Shown: positions 9,351 to 16,869 of the stretch, in pieces
Layout: every line of letters starts with the position of its first letter
How positions within the stretch are numbered: the stretch's first letter is position 1
Assembly (NCBI GenBank): GCA_903849645.1
Contig: CAINJJ010000034.1
Span: 228,491 to 292,490 of the forward strand
Direction of reading: 5' to 3'
DNA from: an uncultured Acidobacteriaceae bacterium
GTDB lineage: Bacteria > Acidobacteriota > Terriglobia > Terriglobales > Acidobacteriaceae
Length of the DNA stretch: 64,000 bases
The notes under the pieces: model-generated
The model's database searches: none
The model's input: only the letters and a program-made list of their open reading frames with translations
What the model was told of the DNA's origin: nothing
Made by a program: the position numbers and the translations under genes

Positions 9351-10235
9351 ATGGGCAAGGTTCTTCAGCTGTTTCCGGAATTCGACTCGGAATCGGGGCC
9401 AGACTTATCGCAAAATCCCCGTAACCTCTGCGAGATATTGGTGGGTGATGCGAGTCGGGTACTGGCGGGGTTTCCTGAAGGGCTCTTTCAGACTGTGGTT
9501 ACTTCTCCGCCGTATTGGGGCTTGCGTGACTACGGCGTCCAAGGACAAATCGGCGCGGAAATGGATGTCAATGAATACATCTCCAATCTCGTTTCGGTTT
9601 TCAGAGAGGTGCGCCGGACTCTTGCGGTGGATGGAACACTCTGGTTGAACATCGGCGATAGCTATACCAGTGGCGGAAGAACTTGGCGAGATGACGACGC
9701 AAAGAACAAGGGCCGGGGCATGTCGTACCGGGCTCCGACGCCCAATGGCCTCAAGCCAAAGGACCTGATCGGCGTACCCTGGAAGCTGGCATTTGCGTTG
9801 CAAAACGATGGCTGGTACCTGCGGTCGGACATGATCTGGAACAAGCCGAATTGCCAGCCTGAGTCAGTGAAGGACCGCCCTACTCGATCACACGAGTACA
9901 TTTTTCTTTTCTCAAAGTCGGAACGGTACTTTTATGACCAAGAATCGGTCAAGGAACCGGCGCAAGACAACACAGGGGGGCGAAAGAACAGACGCAGTGT
10001 TTGGAATATCAATACTGAACCCTACTCCGGAGCCCATTTTGCCGTCTATCCCAGGTCGCTGGTGAGGCTCTGCGTCGCAGCTGGATCAAGGCCTGGCGAC
10101 AGGGTCCTTGATCCATTTTTTGGCTCTGGAACTACGGGCGTTGTGTGCAATGAGCTTGAGCGCCAATGCACCGGAATCGAAATCAGTGAAGAATTCGCAA
10201 ACTTAGCCAGGAATAGATTGCTCAAGGGGCGCTGA
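9351..10235 (+). CDS. Type II DNA methyltransferase, N4-cytosine (beta-class order)
   Basis: The 294-residue protein carries motif IV 'SPPY' at residues 52-55 and motif I 'DPFFGSGTTG' at 254-263. Catalytic motif first and AdoMet motif last is the beta-class order. SPPY is usual for N4-cytosine enzymes (N6-adenine enzymes more often have DPPY). It would protect host DNA from the endonuclease that faces it. An in-frame TAG at 9339-9341 fixes the ATG at 9351 as the earliest start. The last 33 bases overlap the end of the endonuclease gene on the other strand. Base composition is clearly less GC-rich than flanking genes, which suggests recent transfer. Confidence 0.88.
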   Translation: MGKVLQLFPEFDSESGPDLSQNPRNLCEILVGDASRVLAGFPEGLFQTVVTSPPYWGLRDYGVQGQIGAEMDVNEYISNLVSVFREVRRTLAVDGTLWLNIGDSYTSGGRTWRDDDAKNKGRGMSYRAPTPNGLKPKDLIGVPWKLAFALQNDGWYLRSDMIWNKPNCQPESVKDRPTRSHEYIFLFSKSERYFYDQESVKEPAQDNTGGRKNRRSVWNINTEPYSGAHFAVYPRSLVRLCVAAGSRPGDRVLDPFFGSGTTGVVCNELERQCTGIEISEEFANLARNRLLKGR

Positions 10236-10979
10236 ATCAAATTCCCAAGTTGCATGAACAATGCACAGATCTTTTCTGATTGCCTTTATTTGGAGTTTTC
10301 GCTCTGTCCCGCCGTCGAAGTAGAGAGCAAACTTCAACTTCTTATCTGAGTCGTAGACGTAACCGTAGCCAGGTTGCGGAGATTGACGACTTGTTGTTTG
10401 AGTTACGAGTTGCGCATTCTCGCCTTCCAGCAGCAACTTCTTCGGGATTTCCACGAGTTCGTAAGAATGTGTTGTCGGTCCCGGCAGGAGGCAGCGAAAC
10501 TGGAAAACTCGCTCATAACTAACCATGTGCTCCAAGAACATGTCGCGCAACAAAGGCAATTCCCATGCGCCCTTCCCAAGTTCCATGAACTTGCTGATGT
10601 GCAGCGAGTTGACGCGAATGCTAGAGTCCGCTTGTGTCTTGAGACTGACTGGAATCCCATTGACGGTAATGTCGTGACCCCGGTTTGTCCTGCTCTGGAC
10701 AAGTTGAGCCCGAATCCCCGCACGGGTCAACGATCTTTCCAAAGCAAACTCGAATCGGTCCTTGCTTAATGCCTGTCGACTGAAGGCATGGTGGATTCGA
10801 AGCGCGTCTCCGAACATGTCGAGTACTGTAGGCGTGACAATGTCCGAATTCGGGTTGCGGCCGAATTTGCAAGGAAGACCAAACTGTTGGACCACTGCGG
10901 CAACCCAATCAACCTGAGAAGCGGTCAGAGATTCCAGAGCCTTCGCAAGAGATTTGACGAGTTTGGAGTGTGCGGTCAC
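10203..10979 (-). CDS. Type II restriction endonuclease, SmaI-like (predicted CCCGGG)
   Basis: The 258-residue product resembles SmaI of Serratia marcescens as I remember it: shared stretches include 'HDITVNGIPVSLKT', 'MELGKG', 'VEIPKKLLLE', 'PGYGYV', 'LYFDGG(T/A)ERKLQIK' and 'CIVH'. A PD-(D/E)XK-like core is visible as D103 with S-L-K114. SmaI cuts CCC^GGG and its partner is an N4-cytosine methyltransferase, which agrees with the gene opposite. Start is GTG at 10979, with no strong ribosome-binding site. The two genes converge and overlap by 33 bases, so read-through transcripts of each would be antisense to the other. I cannot see a separate controller gene. Confidence 0.75.
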   Translation of the reverse strand: MTAHSKLVKSLAKALESLTASQVDWVAAVVQQFGLPCKFGRNPNSDIVTPTVLDMFGDALRIHHAFSRQALSKDRFEFALERSLTRAGIRAQLVQSRTNRGHDITVNGIPVSLKTQADSSIRVNSLHISKFMELGKGAWELPLLRDMFLEHMVSYERVFQFRCLLPGPTTHSYELVEIPKKLLLEGENAQLVTQTTSRQSPQPGYGYVYDSDKKLKFALYFDGGTERKLQIKAIRKDLCIVHATWEFDSAPLEQSIPG

Positions 10980-11128
10980 CGCTGCTGATTTTATTGCGCA
11001 GAAATAGAGCAGTGGTTCTCAATCTGCGTACTTGAACCTGACAAGGCACTATCCGGGTTTCATTGGCGGGCACTGGATATCTCACCCATGCAGCTCATTT
11101 CAGTCGTGAAGTTTGGCGCCGAAGCCCC

Positions 11129-11466
11129 TTACTCCACCCGCCCCAGACAGACGGCGAAGCGCGCCTGCTCGTCGGTCCAGGTGGCGGCGGGGGTGAAGCT
11201 TCGGCGGCCAGCATCTTTTCGGCAGCGGCGGGGGCGTATTTGTATCTGTTTTCGGTTTGAATCGTCCCTCACTCGCCGACCACGGCCGTCCTTCCCAATG
11301 CCCCGAGCCACACCCGTTGGGCACAGGAGCTGACGAGGTGCATTTCGACCCGCGACTGTTCGCGATTCCACACAGCGCTGTGCTCGAATTTCTCCAGGTC
11401 AAGATTAGCCTCCAACTCGCCGTTGAGCCGGGCCAGCAGTTGGAGGCTAAAAGGCCGCCCCTGCAC
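11129..11466 (-). pseudogene. egtD: Decayed fragment of egtD (L-histidine N-alpha-methyltransferase)
   Basis: On the reverse strand, 11466 to about 11270 encodes 'FSLQLLARLNGELEANLDL' and 'RVEMHLVSS', typical of the central-to-late part of EgtD, the ergothioneine-pathway methyltransferase. The same frame then meets a TGA and continues with 'GTIQTENRYKYAP', another EgtD landmark. A frameshift is then needed to reach the C-terminal 'FTPAATWTDEQARFAVCL', ending at TAA 11129-11131. The N-terminal two thirds are absent. At least one stop and one frameshift make this a remnant, not a gene. It abuts R-M system 1, so the insertion may have removed the rest. Confidence 0.7.
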
Positions 11467-11538
11467 GGCCGAAGCTTCGCCGTGACAGCGAAGTCAAGCC
11501 ATGAAAAGACGGCCTTCTCAAGTCCGCTTTGATTCATC

Positions 11539-11570
11539 CCTGCCGCAGCCGGTGACCTGGCTGCGGCAGG
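11539..11570 (-). terminator. 12-bp perfect hairpin after the DUF6600 gene
   Basis: CCTGCCGCAGCC (11539-11550) and GGCTGCGGCAGG (11559-11570) pair perfectly around an 8-base loop. It lies 7 bases beyond the stop of the leftward DUF6600 gene and probably ends its transcript, although no T-run follows. Confidence 0.55.
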
Positions 11571-11576
11571 TTCAGG

Positions 11577-13853
11577 TTAGTGGTCGTGCTTGTCCTTCTC
11601 GTCCTTCCTGGGCGGAGGCGGAGGAGCTGGCCGGGGCGGAGGCGGCTGAACCTGGGGCCTCGGCTGCGGCTGTTGCTGCGGCGGTGGTGGCGTGGGCCGC
11701 TGGTATTGCTGCGGGGGAGGCTGGGGTGGCGGAGTAGGCCTCTGGTACTGCTGCTGCGGAGGCGGTTGCGGTGGCGGAGTAGGCCTCTGGTTCTGGTAGG
11801 GCTGAGGCGTCGGGTTGGCGGGCGGAGGCGTGGGCCGCTGGTATTGATACGGCTGCTGCGGTGCGGGGTTCACCGGCGGCGCAGGCCGCTGATTTGGATA
11901 GGGCGGCGGGTTCGGGTTGGGCGGCGGCGGGGGTGTTGGCCGCTGATAGGGGTTCGGGCCTGGGTTGGCCGGAGGCTGCGGGTTGGGCCTCTGGTTCGGA
12001 TAGGGCTGGGGTGTGGGCATGACCGGCGGCTGTGGCCTGAAACCCTGCGGCGGCGTGGGCGACTGGGCCGGGGGTTGTGCGGGCTGGCCAGGATGGACCA
12101 GGGGCGGCTGGTAACCGGGGTTATAGGGCTGCGGCGTGCCGGGGGCTGTATTTCCGCGGTTGTCCGGACGGTTGCCTGGGTTATAGGGCTGCGGCGTGCC
12201 CGGAGCCTGGTTCCCGCGATTGTCGGGATGGTTGCCGGGGATCATGGGCTGGGTCTGACCGGGGGCCGGATGAAAGCCGGGGGCTCCCGGGGTGCCCGAT
12301 ATGGGCTGGGTGCGTACGCCCGGCGGGGGAGCCACGACCGTGCGACCGGGGAGGACCCGCACCGGCGGAAGCGGCCGTACCGGCGGCTCGATGGGCTGTG
12401 CGCCGGGACGGACGGAGACCTGCTGCCCCCGGTTGTTGATGAGCGCGGGGCGCAGGACGGCTACAGGGACGGGCCGCGCCACCGGGGGCACAAACGACTG
12501 CCGGGTGGGACGGGGTTCGGGGCGGTCGAGCACCTGAACATGGTCAAACTGGCGCGGGTCCACACGGACCGCAGCCTGCTGCGCCGGACGGCCGGAGGCA
12601 AAGTCCTCGTGGCGCATGGCGGTGACGCCGATGTTCTGGTTGATGTAAGTGATGTTGGTGACATTGGTTACGTTGACCACATTGACGTAGGTGTTCTGGA
12701 TATGGACGTGGCGGCTCTCCTGCATGTTGGAGATGTTGATCCGGTCGATGTAGCGCGGGCTGGTGTGATACCAGGGCCGATAGGCCTCACCGGGGCCGAG
12801 GGGGAACCAGGCAGAGACGCCGCCCCCGCCAAAGTGGATGCCGCCGGCGAAGACCACCAGCGCGGGCGACCAGACGGGATGAGCGGCGGGCGCGCCCGGA
12901 ATCCAGCCCCAGCGGCCGGCAAAGGAGACCCAGCGGCCGTAGTGGAAGGGCGCATAGCCCCAGGGCTCATCCTCCACCCAGATCCAGCCCCACGGATCGC
13001 GGTTGACCCAGTGGCCGTTATGGTAGGGCTGCCATCCCTGCGGAACGTTGTTGGGGAACCAGATGGCGCCGTATTCGGTGCCGGGCAGCCAGGTGCCATA
13101 GGTGTCCAGGTCCTGGGCGCCGGGGATCTCCGGGCTGACGTAGCGATACGAGGTGGCGTTCAGTATCTGCATGTCGCGGCCGCGGCTCCAGTTGTCGAGG
13201 TCGTCCATGTCGCCGGAATCGAGCCACTGGGGGTAGACGGGGTTGGTGCCGATCAGTTCCAGGCTCTGGCCGCCCTGCAGGTCCTGGTCAAAGCCGGCGG
13301 CGCCGTTGAGCTGCACATCGCTGGCGTAGTTGGTAAAGACAGCCGAGGCGCGGTCGGGGTAGGCTTCCACGCGAATCTCGCCGGGCTGGGAGAGGCTGGC
13401 GCTGCCGCTGGGCGTGTTCACATAGACCGATTGGCCCTGCCACAGGCCGAAGGTGCGCAGGTGAAGCGTGCCCTGGGCGATGCCGAAGGTGAGGCCGTTG
13501 GCGTCGGCGTTGATAAACGTGACGTCGGTGTAGTGGCCAATGCGGAGGTAGGTTTCGCCGACCTGGATCTCGGCGCGCCCGTCCTGATCGCTGAAGATGC
13601 GGTCGCCCGGCCCGAGGGGATAGTTGGGCTGCACCTGGCCCCAGTCGTCTGAACCGGCAGGCTGTATGGAAACGGTGCCGGTGACGGCGGAGAGTCTTCC
13701 CGCCTGGGAGGGCGGGTCGCCCTGGTCGGCGCGCTGGTCCTGGTTGTAGCCGTTATTCTGCGCGTGGGCAGCGACTCCGGCGAGGCAAAGGAAGATGGCT
13801 GCGGCAAGGGCCAGCAGCGGTCCACGTGCAGAGGCAGATGCAAGAAAACGCAT
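11577..13853 (-). CDS. Secreted FecR/DUF6600 protein with long proline-rich tail
   Basis: From the ATG at 13853 (AAGGAAA six bases upstream) the product is 758 residues. Residues 1-29 are a signal peptide ending 'AAHAQ'. Residues about 45-160 look like a FecR/LysM-associated domain ('GDRIFSDQDGRAEIQVG'). Residues about 240-400 are rich in Trp and Gly ('NRDPWGWIWVEDEPWGYAPF') in the way of DUF6600. The last 270 residues are low-complexity Pro/Gln/Asn with repeats such as 'NRPDNRGN' and 'QYQRPTPPP'. This suggests a periplasmic or cell-surface protein whose tail spans the envelope or the matrix. The function is unknown. The frame stays open upstream to 14141 but that part lacks a signal and overlaps the next gene. 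Confidence 0.8.
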   Translation of the reverse strand: MRFLASASARGPLLALAAAIFLCLAGVAAHAQNNGYNQDQRADQGDPPSQAGRLSAVTGTVSIQPAGSDDWGQVQPNYPLGPGDRIFSDQDGRAEIQVGETYLRIGHYTDVTFINADANGLTFGIAQGTLHLRTFGLWQGQSVYVNTPSGSASLSQPGEIRVEAYPDRASAVFTNYASDVQLNGAAGFDQDLQGGQSLELIGTNPVYPQWLDSGDMDDLDNWSRGRDMQILNATSYRYVSPEIPGAQDLDTYGTWLPGTEYGAIWFPNNVPQGWQPYHNGHWVNRDPWGWIWVEDEPWGYAPFHYGRWVSFAGRWGWIPGAPAAHPVWSPALVVFAGGIHFGGGGVSAWFPLGPGEAYRPWYHTSPRYIDRINISNMQESRHVHIQNTYVNVVNVTNVTNITYINQNIGVTAMRHEDFASGRPAQQAAVRVDPRQFDHVQVLDRPEPRPTRQSFVPPVARPVPVAVLRPALINNRGQQVSVRPGAQPIEPPVRPLPPVRVLPGRTVVAPPPGVRTQPISGTPGAPGFHPAPGQTQPMIPGNHPDNRGNQAPGTPQPYNPGNRPDNRGNTAPGTPQPYNPGYQPPLVHPGQPAQPPAQSPTPPQGFRPQPPVMPTPQPYPNQRPNPQPPANPGPNPYQRPTPPPPPNPNPPPYPNQRPAPPVNPAPQQPYQYQRPTPPPANPTPQPYQNQRPTPPPQPPPQQQYQRPTPPPQPPPQQYQRPTPPPPQQQPQPRPQVQPPPPRPAPPPPPRKDEKDKHDH

Positions 13854-14119
13854 GGGTTGATTTCCTTTCGTGCGGCGCCGGGCGATAGCAGGCTTGAGTG
13901 CCGCCTGCCGTGGGGAAGGGGCTGGCCGGACGCCGGGTTGATCCTGTTCTCGGTTTGGCATTTGAGCAAACGTCCAAGGGCCTCGTGCGTGCGAGGCGTA
14001 TCCATGAGGATGGTAACCCCACCGCAAACAGAAAGTGGCAAAAAGATGTTTGCCGGCGCAAAGAATCGAGGAACATCCTGACCGGCGGGGGCGTATAACG
14101 GGGCAAGAGGGCAAGTGCC

Positions 14120-14740
14120 ATGATGGTGAAAGCAGCAGCATTCGCAGTGAGTCTGGCTTTGGCTGCCGGCCTGTCCGGTTGCCGGGTCCACGTTGACAAG
14201 GATGCCAACGGACAGGAAAAGACCGTGCAGGTGGATACGCCGTTCGGCGGCGTCCATGTGAATACCGATCAAATCACGGCGGCGGACCTGGGCCTGCCGG
14301 TGTATCCGGGCGCGCAGGCGGTGAAGGACGACGACAAGCACAAGTCGGCGGACGTGCATCTGGGATTTGGCGAGTGGGAGCTGCGGGTGCGGGCCGCGTC
14401 CTACCAGACAAGCGACTCCAAGGAAAAGGTGACCGAGTTTTACAAGAAGGCCATGGGGCGATACGGCGATGTGATCTTCTGCCAGGGCAACTCTCCCGTT
14501 GGGACGCCGACGGCGACCTCCGAGGGGCTGACCTGCTCGGATGACAACAAGAACGCCAAGGTGAAGATCGACCACGGCGACTACGGGGTGGAGAAGGACA
14601 GCCTGCAACTGAAGGCCGGCTCCAAGCGCCATCAGCACATCGTGGGCTTTGAGAGCCCCAGGGACGGCAAGACGCGCTTTGCCCTGGTAGCTCTCGACCT
14701 GCCCGCCTTTGTGGACAAGGACGGGGGCAGCAGCGACTAG
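14120..14740 (+). CDS. Putative lipoprotein of unknown function
   Basis: The 206-residue protein begins with a lipoprotein signal: a hydrophobic stretch then 'LSGC' with the lipidated Cys at about residue 22. The mature part is hydrophilic and contains 'LGLPVYPGAQ' and 'VTEFYKKAMGRYGDVIFC', a pattern I associate with small conserved acidobacterial lipoproteins, but I cannot name a family with a known function. It is divergent from the DUF6600 gene, with 266 bases between the two starts, and could share its regulation. A strong intrinsic terminator follows at 14770. Confidence 0.72.
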   Translation: MMVKAAAFAVSLALAAGLSGCRVHVDKDANGQEKTVQVDTPFGGVHVNTDQITAADLGLPVYPGAQAVKDDDKHKSADVHLGFGEWELRVRAASYQTSDSKEKVTEFYKKAMGRYGDVIFCQGNSPVGTPTATSEGLTCSDDNKNAKVKIDHGDYGVEKDSLQLKAGSKRHQHIVGFESPRDGKTRFALVALDLPAFVDKDGGSSD

Positions 14741-14769
14741 CTCTGCCGCGGCAGGGATTTCGAGTTACA

Positions 14770-14809
14770 CCAGCGGCCCGCCTTTCCTTCAGGAGAGGCG
14801 GGCCGCTGG
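14770..14809 (+). terminator. Intrinsic terminator after the lipoprotein gene
   Basis: A perfect 14-bp stem (14770-14783 with 14796-14809) closes over a 12-base loop and is followed on the plus strand by TTGTTTG. This is the best rho-independent terminator in the window. Confidence 0.75.
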
Positions 14810-14813
14810 TTGT

Positions 14814-14844
14814 TTGAGGGCGCTGGGGCGCGATGGCCTACAAT
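14814..14844 (+). promoter_or_regulatory. Candidate sigma-70 promoter for the M28 peptidase
   Basis: TTGAGG (14814-14819) and TACAAT (14839-14844) are 19 bases apart. The -10 box lies about 41 bases before the preferred start at 14886. Confidence 0.35.
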
Positions 14845-14885
14845 TCCACCCAAGGGAATTACCCATTCGACCGGAGCCAATGCCC

Positions 14886-16673
14886 ATGTTTGTGAAGAGC
14901 CTTCGCCTCATCCCCGCTGTGCTGCTGGCCTTTGCGGTTGCCACGCACGCCGCCGACAAGCCCAAGCCCGCCGCGCCTGCGCCGGCATCCACTGACCCCT
15001 ACGCCGAAGTGCAGCCCGCGACCGAGACGCTGGACCTGGGCATGTACCAGCGGATTCGCGACGAGGGGATCAACCACTCGCACGTGATGGAGTTTGCCTC
15101 GGCGCTGATGGACGGCATTGGCCCGCGCCTGACCGGCTCGCCCAACGCCAGGAAGGCCAACGAGTGGACGCGCGATACGCTGACCAAACTGGGCATGGAG
15201 AATGCGCACCTGGAGGACTGGGGCGAGTTTGGCCTGGGCTGGCAGCAACTGAACACCTGGGCGCGCATGGTGGAACCGGATACGGCGGTCCTGATTGTGC
15301 AGGCCACCCCCTGGTCGCCCTCCACGCCGGGACCGGTGACGGGCGATGTGGTCTTCGTCAGCATCCAGTCGGAAAAGGACTTTGACCAGTACAAGGGCAA
15401 GCTCGCGGGCAAGATTGTGCTGTTTGGCGCCATGCGCGAGGTGCCGCCGGTGGACAAGGCGCTCTTCAACCGCACCACGGACCAGGAGCTGGCGGATATC
15501 GCCGAGTTCCAGATCAGCGGCAACGCGGGCGGGATGACGCCGGAGATGCAGACGCGGATGCGGGAGCGCATGGAACGGATGCGGCTCATCGACAGGATTG
15601 CCCAGTTCTTTGCCGACGAAAAGGTGGCGGCGGTGATTGAGCCCAGCCGCGACGGCAGAAACGGAGGCGGGTCGGGCGGCACCCTGTTTGACGACAACGG
15701 CGCCACTCTGGGCCGCACCCCGTATGTGGCCGACAAGCGGGTCAAGATTCCCGTGGCGGTGGCGGCCATCGAGAGCTACGGGCGGCTCTACCGGCTTACG
15801 CAGGCGCATGCGCCGGTCTCTGTCGAGATCGATGTGGAGACAAAGTTTACCGGCGACCACGAGCACGCCTTCAACACGGTGGCGGAGATTCCCGGCACCG
15901 ACCCCAGGCTCAAGGAGCAGGTGGTGATGGTGGGCGGCCACCTCGACAGTTGGATCGCCGGAACCGGCGCCACGGACAACGGCGCGGGCACCATTGTGGC
16001 CATGGAGGCCATGCGGATTCTGAAGGCGCTGGGCGTAAAGCCCCGGCGGACCATCCGGATTGCCTTGTGGACAGGCGAGGAGCAGGGCATCTTCGGCTCC
16101 AAGGGCTATGTGACGGAGCATTTTGGCTCGGCCAAGGCCTCGACCGCACCCGACCAGTTGCAGTTGCCGGAGTTCATGCGCCGCGCCGCCGGGCCGCTGG
16201 AGGTAAAGCCGGAGCACAAGCTGGTGTCGGCCTACTTCAACGTGGACAACGGCACGGGCAAGATTCGCGGCGTCTACACGCAGGGCAACGCGGCCATCGG
16301 GCCCATCTTCGCGCAGTGGATTGCGCCGCTCAAGGACCTGGGCGTCTCCACCATCACCAACCGCAACACGGGCGGCACCGATCACCTGAGCTTTGACGCG
16401 GTGGGGATCCCGGGATTCCAGTTCATTCAGGACATGCTGGACTATGAGTCGCGCACCCACCACTCGAATGAAGACGTGGTGGAGCGGCTGCAGCCCTCGG
16501 ACCTGAAGCAGATTGCCACGGTGGAGGCCATCTTCCTCTACAACGCCGCGCAGCGCGACCAGATGCTGCCGCGCAAGCCCCTGCCGCAGCCAGACCAGGA
16601 AGAAAAGAAGCGGGCGGCCATCGAGGGCATCTTCCCCGGAGCAGCTGTGCCGGCGGAGGGCGACAAGAAGTAG
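14886..16673 (+). CDS. Secreted M28-family metallopeptidase (aminopeptidase)
   Basis: The 595-residue product (start 14886) has a signal peptide over residues 1-22 ending 'ATHAAD'. A PA-domain-like insert lies in the first half. The M28 zinc site is visible: H352 in 'GGHLDSW', D364 in 'ATDNGAG', E398/E399 in 'WTGEEQG', and a later His in 'GGTDHLSF'. Such enzymes release N-terminal amino acids or cleave glutamate-carboxy peptides in the periplasm. Two in-frame ATGs are close: the one at 14880 leaves only three bases after GGAG (14873-14876), whereas 14886 leaves nine, so I prefer the latter. A charged C-terminal tail ends 'AEGDKK'. Confidence 0.88.
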   Translation: MFVKSLRLIPAVLLAFAVATHAADKPKPAAPAPASTDPYAEVQPATETLDLGMYQRIRDEGINHSHVMEFASALMDGIGPRLTGSPNARKANEWTRDTLTKLGMENAHLEDWGEFGLGWQQLNTWARMVEPDTAVLIVQATPWSPSTPGPVTGDVVFVSIQSEKDFDQYKGKLAGKIVLFGAMREVPPVDKALFNRTTDQELADIAEFQISGNAGGMTPEMQTRMRERMERMRLIDRIAQFFADEKVAAVIEPSRDGRNGGGSGGTLFDDNGATLGRTPYVADKRVKIPVAVAAIESYGRLYRLTQAHAPVSVEIDVETKFTGDHEHAFNTVAEIPGTDPRLKEQVVMVGGHLDSWIAGTGATDNGAGTIVAMEAMRILKALGVKPRRTIRIALWTGEEQGIFGSKGYVTEHFGSAKASTAPDQLQLPEFMRRAAGPLEVKPEHKLVSAYFNVDNGTGKIRGVYTQGNAAIGPIFAQWIAPLKDLGVSTITNRNTGGTDHLSFDAVGIPGFQFIQDMLDYESRTHHSNEDVVERLQPSDLKQIATVEAIFLYNAAQRDQMLPRKPLPQPDQEEKKRAAIEGIFPGAAVPAEGDKK

Positions 16674-16869
16674 GGGGCTGCGGCGCGGGAAGCTCCAAGA
16701 ATCAACGGTCGGCCCGGAGACACACAGCCGGGCCTACCGTTGCGCTTTGGGCCCAGAATGCGCGGCGGAGCAATTCGAACAGCTCAAACGGCCAATGAAA
16801 GGAATGAGCAGGAAATCACTCTTGCGCAATGCGATGTACACGGTTACATTGCTTTGGGGTGACTAATTC

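Noticed and set aside
9223..9648. 141-codon frame overlapping the start of methyltransferase 1
   Set aside because: Out of frame with the methyltransferase motifs, Arg-rich, and lacking any recognisable domain.
11580..13652. 690-codon plus-strand frame
   Set aside because: It lies opposite the DUF6600 gene; the Arg/Gly/Val-rich translation is the complement of the proline-rich tail.
12668..14638. Other minus-strand frames inside the DUF6600 gene and across the lipoprotein gene
   Set aside because: Frame-shifted translations of the same DNA with no domain, signal peptide or ribosome-binding site.
14709..14885. Upstream extension of the M28 peptidase
   Set aside because: It overlaps the lipoprotein gene end and crosses a strong terminator; the signal peptide begins at 14886.
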